The notes under the pieces: model-generated
The model's database searches: none
The model's input: only the letters and a program-made list of their open reading frames with translations
Told to the model about the DNA's origin: nothing
Part shown: one piece after another, positions 1 through 10,756 of the stretch
Layout: every line of letters begins with the position of its first letter
Numbering within the stretch: the stretch's first letter is position 1
Made by a program: the position numbers and the translations under genes
Source: Diphasiastrum complanatum
Taxonomy: Eukaryota; Streptophyta; Lycopodiopsida; Lycopodiales; Lycopodiaceae
Assembly (NCBI GenBank): GCA_029204225.1
Contig: CM055092.1
Span: 86,352,032 to 86,416,031, forward strand
DNA length: 64,000 nt
Direction of reading: 5' to 3'

Positions 1-34
1 CGTTCATTTTTGCATTCTGTATGGATTCTTCTAC

Positions 35-523
35 TTGAATAATTCTGTTGCATTTCTGTTTCTACACGCCACGCTCAATCCTCGAGCTTCCGCTGCCGCT
101 CACGCCCACATGCGATCTTATGACACTTTTGTCAAACTAAGCAATATCAAAATGACAAAAGATGAGAAAGTACATGACTATATTGAAAGATTTAAACCAT
201 TAAAAAGTCAGGTACAAGAACAACGCACAGAGTCCATGCTCATCATTTGGTTTCTAGTCGGACTTCCCATATGGATCAGACGTGAACTTAGATCTAATGA
301 TGAATACATATCATTGAAACAAGCCATGTTTGTTGCCATCAAAGAAGAAGACGAGCGATCGGATGTTGATGTACCTCGAGAACAGAGAGCACACTGTGTT
401 GTCCATGATTCTAGACTGACGACGAAACTCGAGAACAGCTTTGGAAAACTCAGATGGAGTTGGTTAACCAGCAACACCAACAACAGATGGAGAAACTCAC
501 GAAAGAGTTTCAAAACACCCTAA
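35..523 (+). pseudogene. gypsy-A gag (capsid region), partial
   Basis: The 162-residue frame carries the retrotransposon gag pattern: a helical stretch ending in a 'YIERFKPLKSQV' type segment near residues 49-60, then a hydrophobic 'FLVGLP' turn near residues 73-78 and basic/acidic helices. Gag would form the cytoplasmic virus-like particle that packages element RNA. The first residues may not be original, because the start of the element is outside the window. After the stop at about 521 the frame continues in broken form into the knuckle region, so this is a decayed gag. The overlapping antisense frame is a shadow. Confidence 0.7.
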
Positions 524-590
524 AGTCTATATAGAGCTCCATGTCAGGTCAGTTACCCGCTGGCCACAGACCCACCATAGACGGGATAAT

Positions 591-1496
591 ACCTTGTGCC
601 CTCATTGTAGGGGTGCACACACGGGAAATGAGTGCCCATCATATCAACCGGTCCCAGATATTTTCTTGATTAAATGCAACATCTGTGACTTCATGGGACA
701 TACCTCATTCTATTGCTACTACAATTTGAGGAACTAGTCTCACAACCAATCAGGAGGACAATACCAGCCTCCTAGAAATCCATTTGTTTTACGGAACCCA
801 TCACATCCTTATCCTCCACGAAACAATCTACAAGTTCATATCCAAGAGTTGCCAAGACAACCCAAGCATGAACCTCAACCTCAACTGGCACTCTTAGGTC
901 CACCTCCAAGGGGACATCCAGACGTAGGAGCACAAAACATCAACACCATAAAGAATCCGCACCAACACATTTCGTCGATCACTCCTACGATCAAACACCA
1001 TCAGGATAACACACCCACTTCTGGTAGTTCTCAACACTATCATGAAGATACCTCATGCTCATGCAAACGAGATGAGTATTCCACAAATCCAGGACAGCTA
1101 GCCATCCAAGATGGCTATGCAATTGCCACGGGACCCATGAGCAACAAGTGTTTTATCTGTGGTGAAACAGACCATTTTATGGTTGATTGTAGAGTAAAAA
1201 AACAATACCATGCTGAGTGTCCAGACTGTGTTCGAAAACACAGTTTCAAAGATTGCCCGAAGCAACCTAACAGGATCCTGCCAGCACGACATATCTCTTC
1301 CGAACATGTTAGAGTCCTCACTAGAGCTCAACGCCAAAATCAACAACAACAGCTAAACATAGACAAACCTGCTGACCATACGGAAAGCTCTTTGGCAGCT
1401 TCCACATTACCACAAGATTATCCCGATCCACTTCTCACTAAAGAGCAACCCATTCTCCGAACTTCTGTAGGCTCAAATCACAATGTCGTTCCATAG
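591..1496 (+). pseudogene. gypsy-A nucleocapsid with four zinc knuckles
   Basis: Four Cys/His knuckles can be read. Knuckle 1 (597-635) is C-x2-C-x3-H-x4-C and knuckle 2 (675-716) is C-x2-C-x4-H-x4-C; both lie in one frame that stops at 735. Knuckle 3 (1149-1190, C-x2-C-x4-H-x4-C) and knuckle 4 (1218-1256, C-x2-C-x3-H-x4-C) lie in the open frame 849-1496. The segment between the pairs is rich in Pro, Gln and His. Such knuckles bind element RNA during packaging and reverse transcription. Two short/long pairs are unusual, since plant gypsy gags normally carry one knuckle, sometimes two. Stops and a frame change between the pairs make it a pseudogene. Confidence 0.72.
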
Positions 1497-1981
1497 TGTA
1501 GTAAAATCTTTCACCTATATCCATAGAAGTTTTTATCTGCCTAATATCACTGATGAACAACGAAAACCCGATGAGATTCCAAAAATTCCTCAGATTTCCA
1601 TGAATCTGATGAACATAGGTGTTTCTAAGGGGACTACCATCACCTTACCTATGCACTACAAAGATTATCCAACAGTATCTACTATTTTTTATAGTGGATC
1701 AGGTGTCATCACTAGCAAACTCGTGGGGGTTCAATACCTTAGATTTGCCACGGTACAAACTCTGTATGGCCGATCAACGCCTAACCGACCATGTAGGTCA
1801 CTTATCCAATATACCAATCCATATTGCAGGAGTCAAGTTTACCATAGATTGTGTCATTCTCAAATTACCCGATGATATAGATACCTATAAACTCCTTCTT
1901 GGCACACCCTGGCTACAAATGGCAAGCATCGTCCAAGATTGGAAGTGTAGTAAAATAACCTTTGGCAACAGCAAAAAATGA
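1483..1981 (+). pseudogene. gypsy-A retropepsin (aspartic protease), inactivated
   Basis: Two overlapping frames (1483-1875 and 1619-1981) together cover a retropepsin. The active-site turn near 1690-1705 reads Tyr-Ser-Gly-Ser where Asp-Ser/Thr-Gly-Ala/Ser is required, so the catalytic Asp has become Tyr (one-base GAT to TAT type change). The C-terminal flap-proximal signature 'LLLGTPWL' is clear near 1890-1912. A frameshift lies between the two signatures. The enzyme would cleave the Gag-Pol polyprotein; this copy could not. Confidence 0.75.
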
Positions 1982-2849
1982 GTCATTGTTGACTCAGCTG
2001 GCCACGTTAAACCCACCAAGGTTTACGATGATTGGTCATCTACAACATATGACAAATCAGATAGTGTTCAAATCCAGCCAAAGGACACTATACAAGATCG
2101 ACCGATATAATCAACTGGGGTCAACTGGGATCAAACACTGGACACTGTGGACTATGCTGATTCCAATAGATGTCGGATAGAAACTGTCGCTGAAGAAACA
2201 TATATTCTACCTTCTTCTACAGACATAGAAACGCCCATCATTCCATTAATGATGATAGATCTCATTCCTATAGCTTGGTGCCCGGGAGAACCTAGTGCCT
2301 CTATTGCCCATGTTTCGGAAGACGGTATTCTTTTGATGAATGACTACGTAATGACTGACGAACACCTTCTCCTATATCTCGATGACAAACGATATACACC
2401 AAAATCCATTCCCAAGGAAATTAAGTCACCAGGGCCTCTGGCTCATATACAACTAACATCCAAAGTGCCCAACACAATGACCTATCAACCCAAATCTAAG
2501 GTTTACCAATGGGACATGTATCCAGACGAAGTCTGGGATACAATAAATGACGACTTGTTTCGAGACTTCGGTTACAAAACCAAGAGACAAAAAATAGATG
2601 TGCGAAAAGCTTAAACAACCCATCAAACTATTGTCTGAGAAACAATAGGACAAACCCTTCGATCAAGCTTCCACATCTGCTAGCATGACATCCACACATC
2701 TGATTCCCAAAGTTCCAAAAAACTTTGTGGAACCCCCATTTGATCTAGCAAGCAAATTCAAGGATTTCACACTTGATGACGTGGTCATCCAATTGCTGCA
2801 ACCCCAACGGCAACCTACACAAGTTTTCCAATCCTTTAAAGGACCAGAC
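1982..2849 (+). pseudogene. gypsy-A linker between protease and RT, 5' part
   Basis: Open pieces at 2147-2614 and 2685-2849 have no catalytic motif and occupy the place of the spacer that separates retropepsin from RT in gypsy elements. The second piece is in phase with the frame that resumes at 9377 in front of the RT, so it is one linker cut by copia-A1. The host target-site copy next to the insertion is at 2845-2849. Confidence 0.55.
2845..2849. repeat. Target-site duplication, left copy
   Basis: CAGAC directly precedes the TG of the left copia-A1 LTR. The matching right copy at 9372-9376 reads CAGCC, one mismatch in five, as expected for an old 5-bp copia duplication. Confidence 0.75.
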
Positions 2850-4022
2850 TGTTGGAGAGAGGGAGATGAAGGAGTTGTAAAAAGGTGTCATATGTTAGAA
2901 ACGAAAAAAAAAAAAAAAAAAGCACAAAAAGGTAAGATGAACACGAAAGAGACACGAACTCGAACAAGAAACGAGTGAGAAACGAACTCGAATAGAAAAT
3001 GTTCGTGCACAACGGAACGAGCTATATGACTCTCTCCGTAAGCATGACTATGCATATCAAAACGAATAAAACGGTAGTGATGGGAATCACAGTCATTCTT
3101 GATTACGTAGCCAAACTTTAATAAATGAATGAAGCTCCAGAAAAATGGTTTGTCATAAATAGTAAGACAAACTATTCATCGCGAATGATTCGCGAAGAGT
3201 TAGACGGTGCTCAACTGATAATTAGTCGCGAATGATTCACGAAAGACAAGACCAAATGTTAGTCATCTATTACCAGAAAGAACAACTAGAAAGATCAGAC
3301 AGAATGAATGATAAGCATAACAATATTAACATAGATCTAAACGTAGAACAAAGAACTGTATCAGATTAAGTATATCATGTATACATGTCAATAATGCGGT
3401 AGAGCACAAGACAATAGCGAACGACACCATGTGCCCTACGAAGCTTATGCAATCTGTAAAGGAATAAAACCTTATTGTTGACAATCAAGTATCAATGCGC
3501 AAGGCATCTACTTCGTCTCATTCATCAACTCATTAACCTCATTCGTCTGAATACACAAATGGTATCCAGTATATATACATTATATTACAGGTGTGCAGAT
3601 GTGGAAAGTACATAGTGGATGTGTTGTCTGTAAGAGATCGTGGGTGGCTGCAGTCGTTGTCCAATCTGTTAGCGCAGCTGCATGGGGTGAGCGTGAAAAG
3701 GGTGCGACATCAGTTAGTGCTGAAGTGATCGTTGGTGATGACAATGCAAAAAGTGCATCACTCTTACGAGTAGCCTTAGGATTAGATTTACAGGGTGCCT
3801 TTGCTTTTAGGACACCTTTGGCATTCTGTAAGATGGTGTCCCCTTTTTGTCTGTCACCATAACGTGTATAAAAACACAGTGTTGCGATTCTTTTGCCTTT
3901 TCTTCGTCTGTGCAAATTTGCGTGTAAATATGCAGACTGCGCGACAACGTTAGTAAATATGCAGCATGAATGGAGGTAGATTAAAATGGGATTTAAGGAG
4001 AGTAGAGGAAATAAATCCAACA
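2850..4022 (-). repeat. copia-A1 3' LTR
   Basis: It runs from TGTTGGA to TCCAACA in window orientation and is the 3' LTR because the element is on -. It matches the right LTR along its length with scattered substitutions and small indels, including a different A-tract length (about 2905-2922). Two copies of a near-palindrome built on TCGCGAATGATTCGCGA lie near 3179-3245. Confidence 0.92.
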
Positions 4023-4031
4023 CCCCCCCTT
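4023..4031 (-). promoter_or_regulatory. copia-A1 polypurine tract
   Basis: Read on -, AAGGGGGGG ends directly against the TG of the 3' LTR. This is the RNase H-resistant primer site for plus-strand DNA synthesis. It overlaps the stop codon of the pol frame. Confidence 0.88.
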
Positions 4032-4566
4032 AATCTGAATCCGTGAATGTCTTGATCTTCAAACTGAGCAATGCACAAAATTTGTTGTGTGCATTAACAC
4101 TGAGTGCTTTCGTAAAGATGTCTGCAACCATGTCCTGTGTTCTGCAGTACGTTAAGCTCGTCTCTCTGTCGAGAACCTTGCCCCTGATGTAGTGATATTT
4201 GATCTCAATGTGCTTACTCCTAGAATGAAATCTAGGGTTGGCCAATAAGGCAATAGCACTTTGGTTATCACAAAACAAAATTGTAGGGCTGTACTGATAC
4301 AGATTGATGTCTGACAGCAAATTTCTCAACCAAAACGCTTTCTTAATAGATTGAGAAGCATTAATGTATTCTGCTTCAGTAAAAGAAAGTGCGATAGAGG
4401 TTTGCTTACGACTGTTCCATGAAATAGGACCGCCGTTGAAGAAGAATGTAAATCCAAATGTGGACTTATGATTGTCTGCATCTCCTCTCCAGCTTGCATC
4501 AGAATAACCACTGAGTTGATGAAGATTGTCGTTGCTAACATCTCCATAGCAGATGCACTGGTCCAT
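4030..4566 (-). pseudogene. copia-A1 RNase H domain
   Basis: The 178-residue frame has the copia RNase H layout: 'GYSDASW' with the first acidic residue near residue 22, 'KSTFGFTFF', 'SFTEAEYI' with the catalytic Glu, 'DNQSAIAL' with the next Asp, and 'RSKHIEIKYHYIR' followed by 'DIFTKAL'. The domain degrades element RNA in the RNA:DNA hybrid. The frame itself is open here and stops at the PPT, so this is the best-preserved piece of copia-A1. The start is simply the first Met after a broken junction with RT. Confidence 0.85.
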
Positions 4567-5770
4567 GGTAGATCATATATACCTCATGACTCGAATAAGA
4601 GCCTTCCAATGGGTAATGCCAAGATTAGCCATGTATTGGCTGAGTGAGCTAACAGCAGAAGAGATATTTGGTCTTGTACAGACCATTGCGTACATGAGAG
4701 ATCCTAGTATCGATCGATACTGATACTCTCTCATTTGCTCCTCTTATGCTTGGTCTGGGGACATTGGTCCTTTGACAAATGCAGGCCCAGATCCATTGGT
4801 GAGTGAGCTAATTTACAATTCATCAAATTGTATATGTTAAGATCATTATGAATTGTTGAGTGACATAAATCAGTCGATTTGCTCTATCTCTGTGGATTTG
4901 AATTCCCAGATATGAGTTTCGCCCAAATCAGTCATGTCAAATTCTAAGAACAGCATCTGTTTCGAATCCTTAACCATATTCGTATCGTTGCTGAAGAGCA
5001 ACGTATCATCCACGTACAAGGTGATGATAATGAAGGACTGTTGCATTGACTTCGAATAAACGTTGCAATCAGCAGTGCTTGGTTTGAATCCTCGTTCAAT
5101 GAGGAATGTGTTGATCCTTTGAAACCAAGTCCTGACAGACTGTTTCAAGCCGTACAGTGCCTTATGGAGTTTACAGACACGATTCTTCATGCCTTCCAAA
5201 ACGTATCCTTTGGACTGGATCATGTAGATATCTTCTTGTATAACCATTCAGATAGGCTGTTTGTACATCAAGTTGATGTACTTCGAGATCAGCAGCTGCA
5301 ACATAAGACAAGAGCATTCGGATCGACAAATGTTTGACGACTAGACTAAAAGTCTCACTATAGTCGACATTCGGGATCTGGGTGAATCCTCGTGCTGCCA
5401 GTCTAGCCTTCCTTCGATCAATTGCTCCGTTAGCATTATATTTGATCTTAAAGATCCATTTGCAATCAATGATATTGCAGCCAATAGGAGTTTCGACTAA
5501 TGACCATGTCTGATTCTTGATCAGAGAGGAATACTCTCTATCCATGGCTTCTCTCCAGAGATCAGAGTTTGGTTGGCTAAGTGCCTCTTCGACTGTCATC
5601 GGTTCCTGCATTAAGAGACAGGCAGACTCAGGAGTATACCTTGTGGGCTGTGTGAGCACTCGGCTTGATCTTCTGAGAGGTTTCGACTGATGAACCGCTC
5701 TAGGACTTGTTGCTGGGTAGCAGCAACATCTTTGTCTGATTCGTTGTCTTGAAGTGGGTCGATAATACAT
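4567..5770 (-). pseudogene. copia-A1 reverse transcriptase
   Basis: In element order, 5171-5770 holds the N-terminal fingers ('LWREAMDREYSSL', 'DCKWIFKIKYNANG', 'KARLAARGF', 'DVQTAYLNG'). The frame then shifts, and 4870-5247 holds 'LHKALYGLKQ' and the catalytic 'LYVDDTLLF' with both Asp residues intact. The thumb/connection part (4567-4869) is readable only in broken frames. The domain would copy element RNA to cDNA inside the particle. At least two frameshifts separate the blocks. Confidence 0.85.
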
Positions 5771-5787
5771 ACGCCTGAGCTAGAAGC

Positions 5788-6680
5788 TCAAATTGTCGTG
5801 TCAACGGCAGGTGATGAAGGTCTTTCTTGAGCAATATCCTTGCCTTTGAGGTCGACAAACTGATCCTCGATAAAGATTGTATCTCGGCTATACAAGATTT
5901 GCTGGGTATCAGGATCGTACAACTTGTAAGTGTTATCAGACAAAGTATATCCGATCAGGATGGTCTTGAGACCTTGGAAGTCCAATTTTCACCTTGTGTC
6001 CTTTGGGAACTGCGCATAGGCAATGCACCCAAACACTCTTGGGTTCTTCAAATAAGGCTTTGAGCCTGTCCACACCTCGTCGGGTGTCTCATCTGAGAGG
6101 GCCTTGGTCGAACATCTGTTCTGGACGTAAGCTGTAGTGGAGACACCTTCAGCCCATAATCTCTTGGGCAACGATGCATGCAATAGCATACATTTAGCAG
6201 ATTCGACCAGAGTACGGTTCTTCCTCTCAACTAAACCATTATATTGAGGACTGTAAGGAGTGATGAATTGCTGCTCAATGCCTTGGCTTTGGCAATACTC
6301 CTTAAACTCGACAGAGATATATACTCCACCATTGTCTGACCTTAGGGGCTTTATCGTCCTTCCAGTCTCCTTTTCTGCATGCTCCTTGAAGATTCTGAAG
6401 CAGTTGAAGGCTTTCGATTTCTTTTTTATGAAGTATACCATAGTCCTTCTGGAAAATTTGTCAATCAAAGTTATAAAATACTTGGCGTCCTTCAGCGAAG
6501 GATTTTTCATCGGGCCACAAATATCTGAATGTACAACATCTAGCAATCCTCTAGCAACATGCTGATGGCTTGACTTAAATGGTTTTCTAGTCTGTTTACC
6601 AACTAGATAGTCTTGACAGACATGTAACTTGACCTTTTCGCGAGGATTGTCGAGATCAAGAACAATAGATTATCTAGACA
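5788..6680 (-). pseudogene. copia-A1 integrase
   Basis: The frame 5989-6546 contains the D,D-35-E core: 'HSDICGPM' with the first Asp, 'LRSDNGGVY' with the second, and 'GLVERKNRT' with the Glu. The C-terminal 'FQGLKTILIGYT' part continues at 5788-5985 after a frame break. Upstream, the HHCC finger is damaged: the final Cys pair reads C-Q-D-Y near 6620, so the second Cys is Tyr. The enzyme would insert the cDNA with 5-bp duplications, as seen around this element. Confidence 0.83.
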
Positions 6681-7170
6681 TTCATTGTACAACATCATGA
6701 TTTGAATGACCAAGTCTATAATGCCAAAGTAAACCTTCATTTGAATGAATTGAAATATTGAGAGCCTGAGTAGAGCCTAAAAAACAATGACTCAACTTAT
6801 ACATGTATCCATGCCTCTTTCAGAGTGCTAGGATCTTGCCTGTCCTATCAACTACTTTACACTAATTACATTCAAACTCTACTCTATGTCCTAAACCTGT
6901 GATTCTGCTTACAAAGAGCAGATTCATAGATAACTTTGGGACATACAAGACTTTAGAGAGTAGTTTGGACTGATTATTTGCAAAGCATAATCTTACAGTG
7001 CCTTCCACTATAATAGCTTGTGTGCTATTGTCGCCAAGTGAACGAATTTTTGAGTACTGTAAGGTGTATAAGACTCAAAACAACCAATGAGACTAGTCAT
7101 GTGCTAAGTGGCTCTGGAATCCAAGAACCAAGAACTGTCGCCAGATGCTCCTTGATGATTGGTCATAAAG
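6681..7170 (-). pseudogene. copia-A1 protease and pre-integrase region, inactivated
   Basis: The pre-integrase segment is recognisable as 'LLWHYRLGHSN' near 6690-6730. The protease turn at 7110-7121 reads Asp-Ser-Arg-Ala in place of Asp-Ser-Gly-Ala, and a TAG stop follows at 7104-7106 before 'HMT'. Both changes kill the protease. No long open frame spans the segment; the reading depends on translating the decayed frame by eye. Confidence 0.68.
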
Positions 7171-7173
7171 ACA

Positions 7174-7437
7174 TCATGATCTGCTTCTTGAATAGGCTGC
7201 GGAGCTTCTGCAGCTACATTTGCCACTGGATTCGACTGCCCTTTGTTGTTGTTCTTCGCTTGAAGTATTCGGCAGTCTTGTATTTCGTGGTTGTTTCGTT
7301 TGTAGTATTCTTCTTTGTCTACGGATTCGACTGTTCCTTGTGCTGAGCTGGTTTCTGGTCTGGCTTTGATTGCTTCGGGCCTTTCTTCTTCTTCTGCTTT
7401 GTCGTGCTCTTGTTGGTGTACAAGGCGTGAGAATCAA
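7174..7437 (-). pseudogene. copia-A1 gag C-terminus with a lost zinc knuckle
   Basis: In the gag frame (not the longest open frame here) the Lys/Glu/Gln-rich stretch ends in a degenerate CCHC near 7290-7335. The His and last Cys of 'NNHEIQDC' remain, but the first two Cys positions read Glu and Tyr. The alternative Arg/Ser-rich frame over the same bases is low complexity and is probably a shadow. Confidence 0.5.
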
Positions 7438-7507
7438 CTAAGGAATTCGAGGCTTCATTCTTTCGCGTGTCTTCCTACAACATAGTAATGACTCTCGAAA
7501 GATTCAA

Positions 7508-8010
7508 TTATGGATGAGTCGTGATGATCATCACCCAACTGTCGTAAGAACTTGGCAAGCTTGTAAGCAGTTGCATCATTGCGTCTTGATCGCCTGTGAT
7601 AGATCCGACGGCGGTCATTTGTCTTAGCAGGTTCTTGAATTGATTAATGTGATTCTGCAGAGAATCACCATTCGTCATCTTGATGGAGTAGAATTTCTTC
7701 CTGAGATGTAGCTTGGAAGCTATATCTCGCACTTCGTATAGTGTGCTCAAGATGTCCCAAACTTCTTTCAATGTCTGAGCCTCGGATACATGGCCGATAT
7801 GGGTGTCCGTCATGTTGAGGATGATCACGTGAAAGCTTTTCCATCCTTCAGCTTCCATCTGGCGATTGTCGCGTCATCCGCTTCGGGTTTCCCTTATGCA
7901 CCTGTAACAATGTCGTACAATTCTTTTGCCATTAGCACAGTTTTCATCTTAAATTTTCACAGATAGTAATTGGCTCCATCAAGCTTGTCCATGATAGGAC
8001 TGGCTTTCCC
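7508..8010 (-). pseudogene. copia-A1 gag
   Basis: The frame 7508-7858 shows the copia gag (UBN2-type) pattern: 'AQTLKEVWDILSTLYE' near residues 27-42, 'LHLRKKFYSIKMTNGDSL' and 'LLTSLPSSYDSW' near residues 93-104. Upstream the typical 'KLDGANY' start is visible near 7970-7985, but the Trp that follows is a stop and another stop lies near 7900, so the N-terminus is broken. Confidence 0.75.
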
Positions 8011-8164
8011 TTGGGAATCCATGTGGAAGAGTTAGTCTGAGTGATAGGAGAAACTATTAGTGACTTAAGTATGAAAATCTGATACTGAAAAATACAGAAG
8101 AAAACAATTACTCTATCGGCTAGTAGAGTCTTGTACTGTGGAAGCTCATCAAGCTATGAAAATA

Positions 8165-8176
8165 GCTCTGATACCA
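8165..8176 (-). promoter_or_regulatory. copia-A1 primer-binding site (initiator tRNA-Met)
   Basis: Read on -, TGGTATCAGAGC starts at the base next to the 5' LTR end. It is the standard plant copia PBS complementary to the 3' end of initiator tRNA-Met. Confidence 0.95.
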
Positions 8177-9371
8177 TGTTGGAGAGAGGGAGATGAACGA
8201 GTTGAGAAAAGGTGTCGGATGTTAGAAACGAAAAAAAAAAAAAAAAAAAAAAAAGCTCAAAAAGATAAGACAAACATGAACGAGACATGAACGCGAACAA
8301 GAAACGAACGAGAAACGAACTCGAACAGAAAATGTTTGTGCGCAACGGAACGAGCTATATGACTCTCTCCGTAAGCATGACTACACCTATCAGAACGAAC
8401 AAAACGGTAGTGATGGGAATCGCAGTCGTTCTTGATTACGTAGCCAGACTTTAATAAATGAATGAAGCTCCAGAAGAATGGTTTGTCACGAATAGTAAGA
8501 CAAACTATTCGTCACGAATGATTCGCGAAGGGCTAGATGGTGCTCGACTGATAATTAGTCGCAAATGATTTGTGAAAGACAAGATCAAATGTTAGTCGTC
8601 TATTACCAGAAAGAACAACTAGAAAGATCAGACAGAATGAATGATAAACATAGCAATATTAACATAGATCTGAACGTAGAACAAAGAACTGTATCAAATT
8701 AAGTATATCATGTATACATGTCAATAATGCGATAGAGCACAAGACAATAGCAAATGAAACCACGTGCCCTACAAAGCTTATGCAATCTGTAAAGGAATAA
8801 AACCTTATTGTTGACAATCAAGAATCAATGCGCAAGACATCTACTTCATCTCATTCATCAACTCGTCAACTCATTCACTCATTAACCTCATTCACCTGAA
8901 TACACAAATGGTATCCAGTATATATACATTATATTACAGGTGTGCAGTTTTGAAAAGTACAAAGTGGATGTGCTGTCTGTAAGAGATCATGGGTGGCTGC
9001 AGTCATTGTCCAATCTGTTAGCGTAGCTGCATGGGGTGAGCATGAAAAGGGTGCGACATGAGTCAGTGCTGAAGTGATCATTGATGATGACAATGCAAAA
9101 AGTGCGTCACTCTTATGAGTAGCCTTAGGATTAGATTTACTGGGTGCCTTTGCTTTTAGGGCACCTTTGGCATTCTGTAAGATAGTGTCCCATTTTTGCC
9201 TGTCAACATAACGTGTGTAAAAATATAGTGTCGCGATTCTTTTGCCTTTTCTTCATCTGTGCAAATTTGCGTGTAAATATGCAGACTACGTGACAACGTT
9301 CGTAAATATGCAGCATGAATGGAGGCAGATTAAAATGGGATTTAAGGAGAGTAGAGGGAATAAATCCAACA
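8177..9371 (-). repeat. copia-A1 5' LTR
   Basis: It has the same TGTTGGA...TCCAACA ends as the left LTR. In element orientation it would drive transcription; a TATA-like run (TATATATAC) is at about 8919-8929. The A-tract near 8230-8252 is longer than in the partner LTR. Quasi-palindromic GCGAATGATTCGCG-type repeats lie at 8508-8575. Confidence 0.92.
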
Positions 9372-9376
9372 CAGCC
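9372..9376. repeat. Target-site duplication, right copy
   Basis: CAGCC follows the terminal CA of the right LTR and pairs with CAGAC at 2845-2849. Confidence 0.75.
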
Positions 9377-10374
9377 AAGACCATAGAGCTCAATCTTAAA
9401 GATCCCGACGAGGAGATGGATCGTATAGTTTATGTCGGCGCCCACCTAACTCCAGGTCAACTTCTTGATCTGGAAACCTTACTCCGCAAATATAGATATG
9501 TATTTGCCTAGAATTATACTGAAATGAAGGGGGTCCCTCCTGAAGTAGCGAACCATACTATACTATTAGAAGATAATGCTAAGCCTATTCGGGCTAAGCC
9601 GTACAGACGTAACCCTATTTATCACAAGCGGATCGATGAAGATATTAAGAAATTGCTAGATATTGGCTTCATCTATGGAGTCCAACATACTGATTGGGTA
9701 TTGCCCATTGTGGTAGTACCCAAGAAAAATGACAAGCTTCGTATCTGTGTTGATCTCAAAAACCTTAACATGCTTACAAAGGAAAACCATTTTCCCGTAC
9801 CCTTAACTACACAAATCCTTGAGGAAATGGCAGGAGCTGAAGCTTTCAGCTTCTTATATGGGTTTAGTGGCTATTTTTTGGTCCAAATTGCTTTGAAAGA
9901 TAGACACAACACCGTGTTTGCCACAAAAACGACATTTATGCTTATAATGTCATGCCTTTTGGCTTATGCAATGTCCCTTCCACATTCCAACGCATCATGC
10001 AAATGGCATTTCAAGATCTATTACATCAAATTGTCGAGATTTACCTCGATGATTTGGGTGTACATTCTTCTGCAAACAAGCACCTCGAAACCCTTGAAAA
10101 GATATTCATTCGATGTCATAGGTTTGGTATATCTCTAAACCCTGACAAATGTCAAATCTGGGTCACTCATGGAGTTGTACTCGGACATATCATTTCGAAG
10201 GATGATATTTCTACAGATCCTTCAAAGGTCAAGGTTATAGTTGAGATGCCTCTACTTGCAACAGTGAAGGAAGTTTACATCTTCCTCGGCCACACTAACT
10301 ATTACCGCATCTTCATAATCGACTATGCCGGTAAGGCAAGACTCGTTAATTTAGTTGTGGTCGATCCTAGATGA
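9377..10374 (+). pseudogene. gypsy-A reverse transcriptase
   Basis: The linker resumes at 9377 and runs into RT blocks: 'PYRRNP' near 9600, 'WVLPIVVVPKKNDKLRICVDLKNLN' region at 9695-9770, and 'FSGYFLVQIALKD' near 9860-9900. After a frameshift near 9940, 'MPFGLCNVPSTFQ' starts at 9952 and the catalytic 'YLDDL' box lies near 10040-10055 with both Asp residues present. 'LNPDKCQIWVTHGVVLGH' and 'LGHTNYYR' follow near 10135-10310. A stop at 9509 and the frameshift break the frame. This is the longest gypsy pol segment in the window. Confidence 0.87.
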
Positions 10375-10740
10375 ACCGATGAACGTATAAAAGCTTTTGA
10401 GGATTTGAAAACAACGCTAACCACCGCACCCATACTTCGATCCCCAAATTATACGAAGGAATTCCACGTGCATACCAATGCAAATAAGTATGACATAGGA
10501 GAAATCCTGGCACAACCGGACGAATATGGAAAAGATTTTCCGATACGTTTCTTGAGCAGGCAACTGGTGCTTGATGAAGCAAACTATACAACAACCGAAC
10601 GAGAAGCATTGACAATGGTCTACGTTGTACAACAACTCCGACACTATTTACTAGGCCAAACCTTTGCCTTCTACACAGACTATCAAGCTTTAAGAGATCT
10701 TCATATGCAACGGAGTCAGAATCTGAGGGAGAGCCATTAC
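10375..10740 (+). pseudogene. gypsy-A RNase H, truncated
   Basis: The frame 10405-10752 shows the gypsy RNase H start 'APILRSPNYTKEFHVHTNANKYDIG', where the usual first Asp of 'TDAS' reads Asn. It continues with 'LSRQL', 'NYTTTEREALTMVY' and the 'FYTDYQAL' Asp. Homology ends near 10740 before integrase. Confidence 0.8.
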
Positions 10741-10756
10741 ATGGTCTTGTGAATCT

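Larger units (their letters stand above)
2850..9371 (-). mobile_element. Ty1/copia element copia-A1, full length with two LTRs, inserted in gypsy-A
   Basis: The element is 6.5 kb on the - strand. LTRs at 2850-4022 and 8177-9371 both begin TGTTGGA and end TCCAACA. A PBS for initiator tRNA-Met lies inside the right LTR and a PPT of seven G residues inside the left LTR. Internal domains in element order are gag, knuckle, protease, integrase, RT, RNase H, the Ty1/copia order. It is flanked by a 5-bp duplication. Multiple stops, frameshifts and a mutated protease make it non-autonomous. Relatives of the same LTR occur at 17723-18789, 20860-22450 and 39410-42063. Confidence 0.93.
1..10740 (+). mobile_element. 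Ty3/gypsy element gypsy-A, 5' end outside the window, split by copia-A1
   Basis: The domains run gag, zinc knuckles, retropepsin, linker (1-2849), then reverse transcriptase and RNase H (9372-10740) on the + strand. RT with RNase H behind the protease is the gypsy order. The element is cut in two by a whole copia element, and the linker reading frame is the same on both sides once the insertion and one target-site copy are discounted. The 5' LTR lies left of the window. Integrase and 3' LTR are missing because homology stops near 10740, where unrelated MULE-like sequence begins. Stops, frameshifts and a mutated protease site show it is dead. Confidence 0.85.

Noticed and set aside
3580-4023. 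147-residue protein in the copia-A1 LTR
   Set aside because: Lies wholly inside the LTR, has no domain, and is broken in the other LTR copies.
7174-7437. Arg/Ser-rich protein resembling an SR splicing factor
   Set aside because: It is the wrong frame of the gag C-terminus; the gag frame over the same bases gives the knuckle remnant.
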